Assembly: GCA_902573175.1 (NCBI GenBank)
Contig: CACGIS010000004.1
Coordinates: 1 to 60,588, forward strand
DNA length: 60,588 bases
Direction: 5' to 3'
Source: Paracoccaceae bacterium
GTDB taxonomy: Bacteria > Pseudomonadota > Alphaproteobacteria > Rhodobacterales > Rhodobacteraceae
The notes beneath the pieces were generated by a model. It was not told the DNA's origin. It saw nothing but the letters and a program-made list of their open reading frames with translations, and ran no database searches. Shown here in pieces: positions 41,955 to 51,032 of the stretch. Made by a program: the position numbers and the translations under genes. How positions within the stretch are numbered: the stretch's first letter is position 1; each line of letters opens with the position of its first letter.

Positions 41955-43376
41955 TCAATTTGAAACACCCCCAACGGTAAGGCCACTGATATACAAACTT
42001 GGTTGTCCAACTCCAACAGGAACCCATTGCCCAGCCTTTCCACAATTGCCTATCCCAGGGTCCAGTTGAAGGTCGTTTCCAATAGTTTTAATCTTTTTAA
42101 GGGCAGATGCTCCATCTCCGATTAGCGTTGCGCCGCTGACAGCTTCTTCGATTTTACCATTCTTAACGCGATATGCTTCCGTACAAGAAAAAACAAACTT
42201 CCCATTTGTGATATCTACTTGCCCTCCGCCAAAGCCCACAGCATAAAGACCGTCTTTTAAATCTTGAATTAAATTTTGTGGATCTTCATTTCCTTCCTGC
42301 ATGTAAGTGTTGGTCATTCGGGGCATTGGAGCATGTGCATAACTTTGTCTGCGGCCATTACCCGTAGATTTTAATCCCATCAATCTAGAATTTTGTCGGT
42401 CATGCATGTAACCGACTAGAACGCCGTTATCTATCAGTTTCGTTTTTTGGCTTGGTGTGCCCTCATCATCAATTGTAATTGAGCCCCTGCGATCAGGAAT
42501 TGTACCGTCATCGAAAACCGTTACTCCTGGAGCAGCGATCCTTTTTCCCATCAAGTCACTGAACGCACTTGTTTCTTTTCTATTAAAGTCTGCTTCAAGA
42601 CCATGTCCAATTGCTTCATGAAGTAAAATTCCTGGCCAGCCTGGACCTAAAACTAAATCCATTACACCTGCTGGAGCTGGCTTGGCCTTGAGATTTACTC
42701 TTGCAATTCTTAATGCTTCGGAGGCAGCATTTTTCCAAATTTCTGGCTTTAAATAGTTGAGCAAGTTACTTCGCCCACCAATACCTGTGTATCCATTTTC
42801 CCTTCGACCGTTATGTTCTAATAAAATGGATATGTTTAGTCGTACCATGGGTCTTACATCGTGAGATGAGGAACCATCAGGGCGCAGTATAAAAACTTTC
42901 TGAGCTGATGAAGAGATTGTTGCTGTCACTTGTTTGATATTTGGGTCAAGACTTCTACTGAATTCATCAATTTCTTGAAGGATTTTAACTTTTTTCGAGA
43001 AAGTTAACTCCATTATCGGGTTGAAAGGATCATATATATTTTTTTCCGTTTCTGAAGGTGAATTAGCAAACTTGCCCATTTGCCCTTGGGAGGCCTTTTG
43101 AACAGTTGGAACCATTTTCAAAAGTGCGGAGTGGGACAAATCAGTTGAATGAGCATAACCTGTTATTTCGCCGCAAACTGATCGTAATCCCATTCCTTCT
43201 GAAGCATCGAAGTTTGCAGATCTTACTCTTTTGTCATCTAAAGTTATTGTTTCAGTTTGTCGTTGCTCGAAAAACAACTCTCCGTCATCGGAATTTTTGG
43301 TCGCCAGTTTTAAAGACTTAACGGCATCTTCCCAAGTTAAGTGTTTTCCAAAAGGATCAAAATCGCACGTTTTCAT
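41955..43376 (-). CDS. tldD: Metalloprotease TldD
   Basis: The product is 473 residues from the ATG at 43376, chosen over the in-frame ATG at 43388 because GGGAA lies 6 bases upstream of it. The zinc site H-E-A-I-G-H (HExxxH) is in the segment G-I-L-L-H-E-A-I-G-H-G-L-E-A-D. Other family stretches are G-M-G-L-R, R-Q-S-Y-A-H-A-P-M-P-R-M-T-N and V-G-N-C-G-K-A-G-Q-like residues near the end. TldD forms a heterodimer with TldE/PmbA and degrades unfolded or modified peptides. PmbA is not in the window. It is divergent from the oxidase operon. Confidence 0.94.
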   Translation of the reverse strand: MKTCDFDPFGKHLTWEDAVKSLKLATKNSDDGELFFEQRQTETITLDDKRVRSANFDASEGMGLRSVCGEITGYAHSTDLSHSALLKMVPTVQKASQGQMGKFANSPSETEKNIYDPFNPIMELTFSKKVKILQEIDEFSRSLDPNIKQVTATISSSAQKVFILRPDGSSSHDVRPMVRLNISILLEHNGRRENGYTGIGGRSNLLNYLKPEIWKNAASEALRIARVNLKAKPAPAGVMDLVLGPGWPGILLHEAIGHGLEADFNRKETSAFSDLMGKRIAAPGVTVFDDGTIPDRRGSITIDDEGTPSQKTKLIDNGVLVGYMHDRQNSRLMGLKSTGNGRRQSYAHAPMPRMTNTYMQEGNEDPQNLIQDLKDGLYAVGFGGGQVDITNGKFVFSCTEAYRVKNGKIEEAVSGATLIGDGASALKKIKTIGNDLQLDPGIGNCGKAGQWVPVGVGQPSLYISGLTVGGVSN

Positions 43377-43563
43377 CTTTATTCCCATATAAGTTTGAAT
43401 TATTACACTTTTAAATCAAAAAAAAGCGTCCGTTTGCCGCAATTATACTTCTTTATCTCTTTGTCAAAATATGGTTTTACACTACCTTAATTACAACAAG
43501 AGTTTTTAACACTTAATAAACTGTTATAAAATTTACACGAACACTGAAAAATCAGGGTGAAAA

Positions 43564-44436
43564 ATGCGACTAAAATCAATAATAACCGGATTAAGTTCTG
43601 GCCTATTAGCTTTGCCAGTATGTGCTGAAGATGGACTCGAAATAATTGGGCAACCTATAGCAGATGGTATAGGGTTTCAACCGGCTGCAACTAAGTTGGC
43701 GCGGGATCTGCAATGGCTAGACGGACTGGTTTTAATAATTATTACTGCAATTACGGTTTTTGTGCTTGGTTTGTTGGCTTTCGTTATTATACGGTACAAC
43801 CGAAAAGCAAATCCGGTACCAGAAACTTTTACTCATAATTCCCCAGTGGAAGTAGCTTGGACCATTATACCCATAGTTATACTTGTATTCATCGGTGCGT
43901 TTTCCTTACCAGTGCTTTTTGATCAGCAGAAAATTCCTGAGGGTGAAGTAAATATAAAGGTGACCGGATATCAGTGGTATTGGGGTTATGAATATGTAGA
44001 TGAAGGTTTCGAGTTTGAAAGTTTTCTAATTGGCGAAGGAAAAGTTTTAACGCCGGAGGTTGAGCTTGAATTACAAGAAGCAGGCTACACTCGTGATCAA
44101 TTTTTACTTGCTACTGACACCGCCGTGGTCGTTCCTGTCGATAAAACAGTTGTAATGCAAGTTACTGGAGCTGACGTTATACATAGCTGGACTATTCCCG
44201 CCTTTGGCGTAAAACAGGATGCAGTGCCTGGTAGGCTAGGACAATTGTGGTTCAAAGCTGAGAAAGAGGGAATATATTTTGGTCAGTGCTCTGAACTATG
44301 CGGAAAAGATCATGCCTTCATGCCTATCACAGTAAAGGTTGTGAGCCAGGATGCTTACAACGCTTGGTTATCTGCAGCTAAATCGGAATATGCTGGAACC
44401 GCTCAATCGTATAACATAGCAGAGGTTGCCAAATAA
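43564..44436 (+). CDS. ctaC: Cytochrome c oxidase subunit II
   Basis: The product is 290 residues. A signal peptide (to about residue 21) precedes two membrane segments (near 50-75 and 95-115) and a periplasmic cupredoxin domain. The CuA site is complete: an H-S-W motif (V-I-H-S-W) and C-S-E-L-C-G-K-D-H-A-F-M-P near residue 245. Q-W-Y-W-G-Y is the electron-entry segment. It takes electrons from cytochrome c for the aa3-type oxidase. Subunit I is not in the window. It heads the ctaC-ctaB-small protein-ctaG-ctaE operon; the 187-base upstream gap must hold its promoter, but no convincing box is seen. Confidence 0.97.
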   Translation: MRLKSIITGLSSGLLALPVCAEDGLEIIGQPIADGIGFQPAATKLARDLQWLDGLVLIIITAITVFVLGLLAFVIIRYNRKANPVPETFTHNSPVEVAWTIIPIVILVFIGAFSLPVLFDQQKIPEGEVNIKVTGYQWYWGYEYVDEGFEFESFLIGEGKVLTPEVELELQEAGYTRDQFLLATDTAVVVPVDKTVVMQVTGADVIHSWTIPAFGVKQDAVPGRLGQLWFKAEKEGIYFGQCSELCGKDHAFMPITVKVVSQDAYNAWLSAAKSEYAGTAQSYNIAEVAK

Positions 44437-44485
44437 TAGTTTAATTTTTTATTCAACGTTATGTTTGGAACACAACAGGTTAAAA

Positions 44486-45418
44486 ATGTCAGAAGTCAGC
44501 TTACATAAACTTTACTCAGACGAGCCTGAGTTTAGTGACTTTTTTTCCTTGCTGAAACCTCGGGTTATGTCGCTAGTAGTATTCACTGCTATAGCTGGAT
44601 TGTTAGCCGCTCCGGGAAACATTCACCCATTTGTGGCTTTTGTATCGATTGTGTTTATTGCGTTGGGTGGCGGAGCTTCTGGGGCCCTAAATATGTGGTA
44701 TGACGCAGATATAGATAGTATAATGTCACGAACTAAATCGCGGCCAGTTCCAGCCGGAAAAATTTCTGCCAATGATGCAAAGTATATTGGAATTGTACTT
44801 TCAGCCATATCAGTTGTTATGCTTGGCCTTGCCTCTAATTGGTTGGCCGCTTTTTTACTGGCGTTCACAATATTCTTTTACGTTATTATTTATACTATTT
44901 GGTTGAAGCGGGCTACGCCGCAGAATATCGTTATTGGGGGTGCTGCTGGAGCATTTCCGCCAATTATTGGATGGGCGGTTGTTACGGGAAACATCGGTTT
45001 TGAAAGCATTTTAATGTTTGCTTTAATATTCGTATGGACGCCTCCTCATTTTTGGTCTTTAGCACTCTTTATGAAGAATGATTATGATTCAGCTAAGGTG
45101 CCAATGTTGACCGTTACTAATGGTAGAAGATCAACAAGAAACCATATTTTTGCATATTCATTAATCCTAGCTTTCGTGGCTGTAGCCATTGGTTTATCCT
45201 CTTTGGGTGGGCCAATTTATTTGTTAGTTGCACTAGTTTTCAACATGCAGCTTGTAATTTCAGCATTTAAATTATGGGCTAGATCTGAAAATGACAGTGT
45301 TGGTGATAATTCTAGTGTAGAACGAAAGTTTTTTAAATTTTCTTTGCTTTATTTGTTTTGCCATTTTGGAGCTATCATGGTGGAAACTAAAACAAACATA
45401 GCTTGGCCAGGAGTTTAG
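44486..45418 (+). CDS. ctaB: Protoheme IX farnesyltransferase (heme O synthase)
   Basis: The product is 310 residues from the ATG at 44486, with AGG six bases upstream; the frame opens sooner but overlaps the end of ctaC noncanonically. It is a polytopic UbiA-family prenyltransferase with the two aspartate motifs, N-M-W-Y-D-A-D-I-D near residue 75 and the later K-N-D-Y-D-S-A-K. It also has [10 protein letters not shown] and W-T-P-P-H-F-W-S. It attaches a farnesyl group to heme b to give heme O, the precursor of heme A. It follows ctaC in the same operon. Confidence 0.96.
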   Translation: MSEVSLHKLYSDEPEFSDFFSLLKPRVMSLVVFTAIAGLLAAPGNIHPFVAFVSIVFIALGGGASGALNMWYDADIDSIMSRTKSRPVPAGKISANDAKYIGIVLSAISVVMLGLASNWLAAFLLAFTIFFYVIIYTIWLKRATPQNIVIGGAAGAFPPIIGWAVVTGNIGFESILMFALIFVWTPPHFWSLALFMKNDYDSAKVPMLTVTNGRRSTRNHIFAYSLILAFVAVAIGLSSLGGPIYLLVALVFNMQLVISAFKLWARSENDSVGDNSSVERKFFKFSLLYLFCHFGAIMVETKTNIAWPGV

Positions 45419-45419
45419 C

Positions 45420-45587
45420 ATGACCTTTGGAAGGGAACATGATTTACACAAGCGGCGTAGGGGTAGAAATTTAGGTCTCGGTTTGGTGCTAATTGGGTTT
45501 GTAGCAATTATGTTTGGCCTTACAGTGGTTAAGGTCACTGAGGGTCAATTTGCTCAAGCTTTAGCTGGGGTGTCGCGCAGTGAATGA
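45420..45587 (+). CDS. CoxF-like small membrane protein of the oxidase operon (55 residues)
   Basis: The ATG at 45420 follows the ctaB stop by one base, and the frame's end overlaps the ctaG start by 8 bases, so it is locked into the operon. The product has a basic N-terminus (H-K-R-R-R-G-R-N), one membrane segment ([15 protein letters not shown]) and a short tail. Small proteins of this size and layout occupy the same place between ctaB and ctaG in Rhodobacterales and are sometimes called CoxF; their function in oxidase assembly is not well defined. Confidence 0.85.
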   Translation: MTFGREHDLHKRRRGRNLGLGLVLIGFVAIMFGLTVVKVTEGQFAQALAGVSRSE

Positions 45588-46188
45588 TAGAGCGAAGAAA
45601 AAGACAGCCGCTCAAATGGTTGGTGTGGTAGTTTTTATGGGAGCTATGGCTTGGGCGTCTGTACCATTTTATGATTGGTTTTGTCGGGTCACTGGATTTG
45701 GTGGAATTACTCAGGTGGCAGATAGCGGCTCTGAAATTGTGTTGAGCGAAACAGTCAAAATTAGATTTGATGCATCGCTGGAGCGAGATATGCCTTGGGA
45801 ATTTAAACCGGTTCAGCGTGAAATTGAACTTCAAATCGGAGCTACTGGTTTGGCTTTTTATGAGGCGTACAATCCTACTGATAAACCAGTTGCTGGAACG
45901 GCTAGTTACAACGTAACTCCTTACGAGGCTGGGGGGTTTTTTAGCAAAATAGATTGTTTCTGTTTTGAAGAGCAGGTTTTAATGCCTGGTGAGCGTGTTC
46001 AAATGCCTGTGACATTTTTTGTTGATCCTGAGATAGTTGAGGATCGCGATGCCAAGCACACCAAGGTAATCACGCTGTCTTACACTTTCTATGAAAAAGA
46101 CATAACACTGGAACCGGCTCAGGTTAGTGTAAATACAATAAGTAAATTTAATCAGCTCCTAAGTGAGGGGAAACAAAATGGCGCATGA
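45580..46188 (+). CDS. ctaG: Cytochrome c oxidase assembly protein CtaG (Cox11)
   Basis: The product is 202 residues with a GTG start inside the end of the preceding small gene. One N-terminal membrane segment ([14 protein letters not shown]) is followed by a periplasmic immunoglobulin-like domain. The copper-binding motif is C-F-C-F in [10 protein letters not shown], and the P-V-x-F-F-V-D-P segment follows. CtaG delivers copper to the CuB centre of subunit I. Its last 11 bases overlap the start of ctaE. Confidence 0.96.
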   Translation: MNDRAKKKTAAQMVGVVVFMGAMAWASVPFYDWFCRVTGFGGITQVADSGSEIVLSETVKIRFDASLERDMPWEFKPVQREIELQIGATGLAFYEAYNPTDKPVAGTASYNVTPYEAGGFFSKIDCFCFEEQVLMPGERVQMPVTFFVDPEIVEDRDAKHTKVITLSYTFYEKDITLEPAQVSVNTISKFNQLLSEGKQNGA

Positions 46189-46996
46189 AAAAAATCACGA
46201 TTATCATATATTAAATCCTTCTATATGGCCCTTCATTGGTTCGCTCGCAGCTTTTGTGATGCTTTTTGGGGCTGTAGTTTTCTTTCATAGCGAAAATCCT
46301 TGGATGTTTATTGCAGGTTTTGTAGGTGTATTGTTTGTGATGTATGTCTGGTGGTCAGACACAGTAAAAGAAAATCAAGTTGGTGATCATACGCCAGTAG
46401 TTTTGATTGGTTTAAGATACGGCTTCATTCTTTTTATAATGTCGGAAGTTATGTTCTTTCTCGCGTGGTTTTGGAGTTTTTTTAAGCATGCAATGTATCC
46501 AATGGGTGATATGAGCCCATTGCAGGATGGTCAATTCCCCCCCGCTGGCATAGAGGTTTTTGACCCTTGGCATCTACCACTAATTAATACTTTAATTTTG
46601 TTGTGTTCTGGAGCAGCTGCAACCTGGGCGCACCATGCAATTGCTCATGACGAAGATAGAAAATCTATGGTGCAGGGTCTTGTTATTGCGGTTGGCTTGG
46701 GTGTTTTGTTCACAATTTTCCAGGCTTATGAATACCAGCACGCAGCGTTTGGTTTTTCAGGAAACATATACGGAGCAAACTTTTTTATGGCCACAGGTTT
46801 TCATGGTTTTCATGTGATAGTAGGCACAATTTTCCTTGCGATTTGTATGCTACGAGCGATGCGTGGACACTTTACCAAGGATCAGCACCTTGGCTTTGAA
46901 GCTGCAGCTTGGTACTGGCATTTTGTGGACGTCGTATGGCTATTCTTGTTTGCAGCTATTTATGTCTGGGGAAGCGTTGGCGCGACAATTCACTAA
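46178..46996 (+). CDS. ctaE: Cytochrome c oxidase subunit III
   Basis: The product is 272 residues from the ATG at 46178, which has GAGGGG about 7 bases upstream and overlaps the ctaG end. Seven membrane segments are visible, with the family's [10 protein letters not shown] near the start, [31 protein letters not shown] and a final [10 protein letters not shown]. Subunit III supports proton uptake and enzyme stability. A strong terminator hairpin follows its stop. Confidence 0.97.
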   Translation: MAHEKNHDYHILNPSIWPFIGSLAAFVMLFGAVVFFHSENPWMFIAGFVGVLFVMYVWWSDTVKENQVGDHTPVVLIGLRYGFILFIMSEVMFFLAWFWSFFKHAMYPMGDMSPLQDGQFPPAGIEVFDPWHLPLINTLILLCSGAAATWAHHAIAHDEDRKSMVQGLVIAVGLGVLFTIFQAYEYQHAAFGFSGNIYGANFFMATGFHGFHVIVGTIFLAICMLRAMRGHFTKDQHLGFEAAAWYWHFVDVVWLFLFAAIYVWGSVGATIH

Positions 46997-47045
46997 AATT
47001 TCGTAAAGATATTTTGGTTTACTAACCTAAAGGAATATTAATAGG

Positions 47046-47076
47046 AAAGCGCGCAGCAATTCGCGCGCTTTTTTTT
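47046..47076 (+). terminator. Rho-independent terminator after ctaE, just before SURF1
   Basis: AAAGCGCGC (47046-47054) and GCGCGCTTT (47063-47071) form a perfect 9-bp stem around an 8-base loop. The stem runs into eight consecutive T bases (47069-47076). This is the clearest intrinsic terminator in the window. It ends only 12 bases before the SURF1 start codon. Confidence 0.92.
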
Positions 47077-47088
47077 GGATTTAAATTT

Positions 47089-47772
47089 ATGCCACATAAA
47101 TTATTTACTTGGTTATTTATATGTTCCGGGACAATTATTTTGCTCTTACTCGGGCAGTGGCAGTTAGATAGGCTTGTGTGGAAAAAATCTATTTTAGTAG
47201 AGATTGAAAGTAAAATTTCTGGATTGCCGCAGTCTTTACCTTCTGATGTTAAGGAAACTATTCACAAATATATGCCGATACAGCTTTCCGGAAAAATAAA
47301 AGGAAGTTTTATAAAAGTGATGGCCAGCCAAAAATTTATTGGGGCTGGTTATCGAATAATTGTGCCATTCCAATTGGAAACAGGTAGAACAATCTTAGTA
47401 GATTTGGGATTTATACGCCATGAATTTGCGCCGGATATTAGCTTAGATGATAATCTAAGCATAATTGGGAATTTACATTGGCCACAAGAAGTTGATTTTT
47501 TTACACCGGACCCAGATACAAAAAATAATATTTGGTTTGCCCGTGATGTAAACGAGTTATCAAAAAAGCTGCGAACTGAGCCGATATTAGTGATTGCTAA
47601 AAGCTTCAGTCCATCAATTACCCATCTTGATCCACTTCCTATTAATACAGAAAATATCCCTAATAATCACAAACAGTATGCAATCACTTGGTTTTCGCTT
47701 GCATTTATTTGGCTTGGGATGGGAGTATTTTTCATTTATAGAACGAGCGTCAATAGAGGCCGAAAAATATGA
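47089..47772 (+). CDS. SURF1 family cytochrome oxidase biogenesis protein
   Basis: The product is 227 residues with two membrane segments, at residues ~5-22 and ~200-220, enclosing a periplasmic domain, the standard SURF1 layout. Family features are L-G-Q-W-Q-L-D-R-L-x-W-K in the first part, G-A-G-Y-R-I-I-V-P-F, I-L-V-D-L-G-F-I and a late N-N-H-K-Q-Y-A-I-T-W-F-S-L-A. SURF1 takes part in inserting heme a into subunit I. The ribosome binding site is weak (GGAT), and the terminator stem lies just upstream, so expression must depend on read-through or a promoter within the leader. Its stop overlaps the thrC start (ATGA). Confidence 0.9.
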   Translation: MPHKLFTWLFICSGTIILLLLGQWQLDRLVWKKSILVEIESKISGLPQSLPSDVKETIHKYMPIQLSGKIKGSFIKVMASQKFIGAGYRIIVPFQLETGRTILVDLGFIRHEFAPDISLDDNLSIIGNLHWPQEVDFFTPDPDTKNNIWFARDVNELSKKLRTEPILVIAKSFSPSITHLDPLPINTENIPNNHKQYAITWFSLAFIWLGMGVFFIYRTSVNRGRKI

Positions 47773-49154
47773 AGTACATATCTACTCGTGGGAAAGCTCC
47801 AGTTTTAAATTTTGAGGAAGCAATGTTAACAGGCCTGGCAAGAGACGGTGGTCTGTACGTTCCTCAATCAATCCCAAACTTTTCTCCAGATGATATATCA
47901 TCGATGTCAGATTTAAGTTATGAGGAGATAGCCTTTAAAGTTATATTGCCCTTTGTTGGAGATTGTTTTTCTGATGATGAATTAATCAAGATCATAAACA
48001 AAGCCTATACTGAATTTGGGCATATAGAGCGCGCTCCTCTTGTTGAATTAGAAAGTAACCATTTCCTTCTAGAATTATTTCATGGCCCAACTCTGGCCTT
48101 TAAAGATTTTGCTATGCAACTAATTGGTCAGTTTTTTCAAGTTGCATTAGAACGAAAAAAATCAAGAGTAACCATTGTTGGTGCAACCAGTGGAGATACT
48201 GGTAGTGCTGCAATTGAAGCCTTTCGTGGGTTAGATGCCGTAGACGTTTTTATTTTATACCCTGATGGACGTGTTTCAGATGTCCAGAGAAGGCAGATGA
48301 CAACGCCTTCTGAAAATAATGTTCATGCAATTGCAATCAATGGCCATTTTGATGACTGCCAGGCCCGTTTGAAGGACATGTTCAATGATTTTGAGTTTCG
48401 AGATGGAGTGAATTTAGCTGGTGTGAATTCAATAAACTGGGCGCGGGTTTTAGCCCAAGTCGTTTATTACTTTTCCTCAGCGGTTAAGCTGGGAGCTCCA
48501 AATAAAAAAATTAGTTTTAGCGTGCCCACTGGAAATTTTGGAGATGTTTTTGCTGGTTTTATTGCAAAAAAAATGGGTCTCTCAATTGATCGCCTTGTGA
48601 TAGCTACTAACCAAAACGATATTCTTCACAGGTGCCTAAGTTCTGGTGTTTATAAAACAGATAAAGTTTTACCAAGCATAAGCCCATCTATGGATATCCA
48701 AGTTAGTTCCAACTTTGAGCGAGCGCTTTTTTATGCCACGGATTGTAATGGAAGTGAAGTTTCGAATTTGATGGAGCAACTCAAAAGTACTGGTCAATTC
48801 ACTATTTCTGGAAGTATTTTAGAAAGATTGCGTGAAAATTTTGATAGTGGGAGGGCTTCTGAGGATGAAACTCATTCTGAGATTGCTTATAATCACCAAA
48901 AGCATGCTGAGTTGCTTTGTCCTCATTCCGCCATAGGTGTGCTGACTGCAAGAAAACAGCGTAAAACTGGTGTTCCTATGGTTACACTTGCTACTGCCCA
49001 TCCCGCTAAATTTCCAACAGCTGTAAAAAATGCAACATCAGTATTTCCTGAGTTACCGTCTCGCATGGATAATCTATTTGACCTTGATGAGAGAATAACA
49101 AAAGTAGAAAATAATCTTCAATCCATCCAAGCTTTTGTAAAGGAACGGATATAA
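47769..49154 (+). CDS. thrC: Threonine synthase
   Basis: The product is 461 residues, the length of the Gram-negative ThrC type. It converts O-phosphohomoserine to threonine with PLP. Motifs are Y-I-S-T-R-G near the start, the PLP lysine in F-K-D-F-A-M-Q, the phosphate-binding T-S-G-D-T-G-S-A, and P-T-G-N-F-G-D-V. It is translationally coupled to SURF1 and followed 2 bases later by the M16 peptidase. The SURF1-thrC-M16 peptidase order is conserved in many Rhodobacterales. Confidence 0.97.
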   Translation: MKYISTRGKAPVLNFEEAMLTGLARDGGLYVPQSIPNFSPDDISSMSDLSYEEIAFKVILPFVGDCFSDDELIKIINKAYTEFGHIERAPLVELESNHFLLELFHGPTLAFKDFAMQLIGQFFQVALERKKSRVTIVGATSGDTGSAAIEAFRGLDAVDVFILYPDGRVSDVQRRQMTTPSENNVHAIAINGHFDDCQARLKDMFNDFEFRDGVNLAGVNSINWARVLAQVVYYFSSAVKLGAPNKKISFSVPTGNFGDVFAGFIAKKMGLSIDRLVIATNQNDILHRCLSSGVYKTDKVLPSISPSMDIQVSSNFERALFYATDCNGSEVSNLMEQLKSTGQFTISGSILERLRENFDSGRASEDETHSEIAYNHQKHAELLCPHSAIGVLTARKQRKTGVPMVTLATAHPAKFPTAVKNATSVFPELPSRMDNLFDLDERITKVENNLQSIQAFVKERI

Positions 49155-49156
49155 AT

Positions 49157-50422
49157 ATGAGCGTACATCATCATACATTAAGTAACGGTTTCCAAGTAAT
49201 CACAGAAAATATGCCTGGCCTTAAGTCCGCTTCTCTTGGAATTTGGATTTCTGCTGGAGGTCGGCACGAGCGGCTTGAGCAAAACGGTATTGCCCATTTT
49301 CTGGAGCATATGGCTTTCAAGGGAACAAAAACAAAGTCAGCTTTGGATATAGCAGAAGCTATTGAGAACGTAGGAGGGTACATAAATGCCTATACTTCGA
49401 GAGAAACAACAGCATACTTTGTTAGAGTTTTAAATGAAGATGTTGAAATGGCAGCTAATATACTGGCTGATATTTTGAGGAATTCTGTGTTTGATAAACG
49501 TGAAGTCGATATCGAGCGTGGAGTTATATTACAAGAAATTGGTCAAACTTTAGATACACCAGATGATATAGTTTTTGATTGGTTGCAAGAAACCGCTTAT
49601 CCTGAGCAGTCTTTAGGGCGATCTATTCTTGGGCCTAGTGAAAATATTTCAAGGTTCTCTAGAGAAGATTTGTCTGCCTTTGTAAACGAGCACTATAGTC
49701 CAGATAGAATGATCCTTTCTGCGGCTGGTGGAATAGATCATGATACGCTTTGCAGACTTGCTGAAAAAGCTTTTGGTGATTTGCCGAAACCAAAAATATC
49801 GCATCGATCTAGGGCTGCAGCTTTTTCTGGTGGTGAATTTAGAAGGGATAAAAAACTTGAGCAAGCTCACTTTGCTTTAGCGTTTGAAAGCCCGAGTTAT
49901 AAAAGCCGTGATATCTATACCGCTCAGGTTTATTCGATCGCACTGGGCGGTGGTATGTCCTCAAGATTATTTCAACAGATTAGAGAAAAGCGCGGGCTTT
50001 GCTACTCGATTTTTGCACAAGCGGGAGCCTTTTCTGATACAGGCTTTACTACTATTTATGCAGGTACCTCGGCGGAGCAAATACCTGATTTGGCAAATTT
50101 AACAGTTAATGAGCTCAAAAGAGCAGCTCTGGATCTTTCAGAAGCTGAAGTTACAAGAGCCAGATCGCAAATGAAGGCTGGTTTATTAATGGGATTGGAA
50201 AGTCCCTCGAGTAGAGCCGAAAGGCTGGCGAGAATGATTCAAATTTGGGGTAAAGTTCCCAGCTTAGATGAGACAATTAAAAAGATCGATTCAGTAAATT
50301 TAGAAAAAGTGAGAGCTTATGCTGAGCATGTAATGACACAAGCTAAGTTTGCAATGGCTCTTTACGGTCCCATCTCATCGGCGCCATCGCTAGAAGAATT
50401 GGATGCACTTAGAGCGGCTTAA
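49157..50422 (+). CDS. M16 family zinc peptidase (mitochondrial processing peptidase-like)
   Basis: The product is 421 residues. The inverted zinc motif H-F-L-E-H is in G-I-A-H-F-L-E-H-M-A-F-K-G-T near residue 50, with the third ligand glutamate expected in the D-I-E-R-G-V-I-L-Q-E-I segment about 70-80 residues later. The C-terminal half-domain has A-L-G-G-G-M-S-S-R-L-F-Q and E-K-R-G-L-C-Y-S. It resembles the beta subunit of mitochondrial processing peptidase. No signal peptide is present, so it acts in the cytoplasm; its bacterial substrates are unknown. Its stop overlaps the following acetyltransferase start (TAATG). Confidence 0.93.
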   Translation: MSVHHHTLSNGFQVITENMPGLKSASLGIWISAGGRHERLEQNGIAHFLEHMAFKGTKTKSALDIAEAIENVGGYINAYTSRETTAYFVRVLNEDVEMAANILADILRNSVFDKREVDIERGVILQEIGQTLDTPDDIVFDWLQETAYPEQSLGRSILGPSENISRFSREDLSAFVNEHYSPDRMILSAAGGIDHDTLCRLAEKAFGDLPKPKISHRSRAAAFSGGEFRRDKKLEQAHFALAFESPSYKSRDIYTAQVYSIALGGGMSSRLFQQIREKRGLCYSIFAQAGAFSDTGFTTIYAGTSAEQIPDLANLTVNELKRAALDLSEAEVTRARSQMKAGLLMGLESPSSRAERLARMIQIWGKVPSLDETIKKIDSVNLEKVRAYAEHVMTQAKFAMALYGPISSAPSLEELDALRAA

Positions 50423-51012
50423 TGTTTTCATTTAGGCAAACAATTAAAATAAATACAAGCCGGTTGACACTCAGGCCGCCCATGCATTTTGATTTTAAGA
50501 AATGGCGAGAAGTTCGTTATTCGAGCAAAGAGTTTTTAACGCCTTGGGAGCCTAAATGGAACACTGACCATCTAACACGGAAGTCATTTTCAAATAGAGT
50601 CTATTGGTCGAAGAAGGCGATTAATCAAGGTACTGGCTTACCATTGTTTCTTTTTGATAACGGCACAGATGAATTATATGGAGCTATAACCCTTGATAAT
50701 ATTCGACGGGGTCCGACGCAAAGTGGAACCCTGGGATATTGGATTGGTGAAGAATATGCTCGTCGCGGTTATATGACAGAGGCAATTAATGCGATTGTAC
50801 AATATGCCTTTATGGATCTTGACCTGAGCAGGATCGAAAGTGCTTGTTTGGCTGATAACAAACCTTCCCGGGGTGTTCTTGAGAAATGTGGCTTTAAATA
50901 TGAAGGTGTTGCTCAGGCCTACATCCAGATCAACGGGCGCTGGCGAACGCATGTTTTATATTCTGCACTTCGCTATGATCGAAGGGGTAAAACTTCTGCC
51001 GGGGTTGAGTAA
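50422..51012 (+). CDS. GNAT acetyltransferase, RimJ/RimL-like
   Basis: The product is 196 residues. The acetyl-CoA-binding segment is G-Y-W-I-G-E-E-Y-A-R-R-G-Y-M-T-E-A, with N-x-P-S-R-G-V-L-E-K-C-G-F-K-Y-E-G later and L-R-P-P-M-H-F-D-F near the start, as in ribosomal-protein N-acetyltransferases. It probably acetylates a protein N-terminus or an amino group; RimJ acts on ribosomal protein S5. It is translationally coupled to the M16 peptidase gene. The exact substrate is not resolvable. Confidence 0.88.
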   Translation: MFSFRQTIKINTSRLTLRPPMHFDFKKWREVRYSSKEFLTPWEPKWNTDHLTRKSFSNRVYWSKKAINQGTGLPLFLFDNGTDELYGAITLDNIRRGPTQSGTLGYWIGEEYARRGYMTEAINAIVQYAFMDLDLSRIESACLADNKPSRGVLEKCGFKYEGVAQAYIQINGRWRTHVLYSALRYDRRGKTSAGVE

Positions 51013-51032
51013 AAAATGATTGAGGAAAAAAC

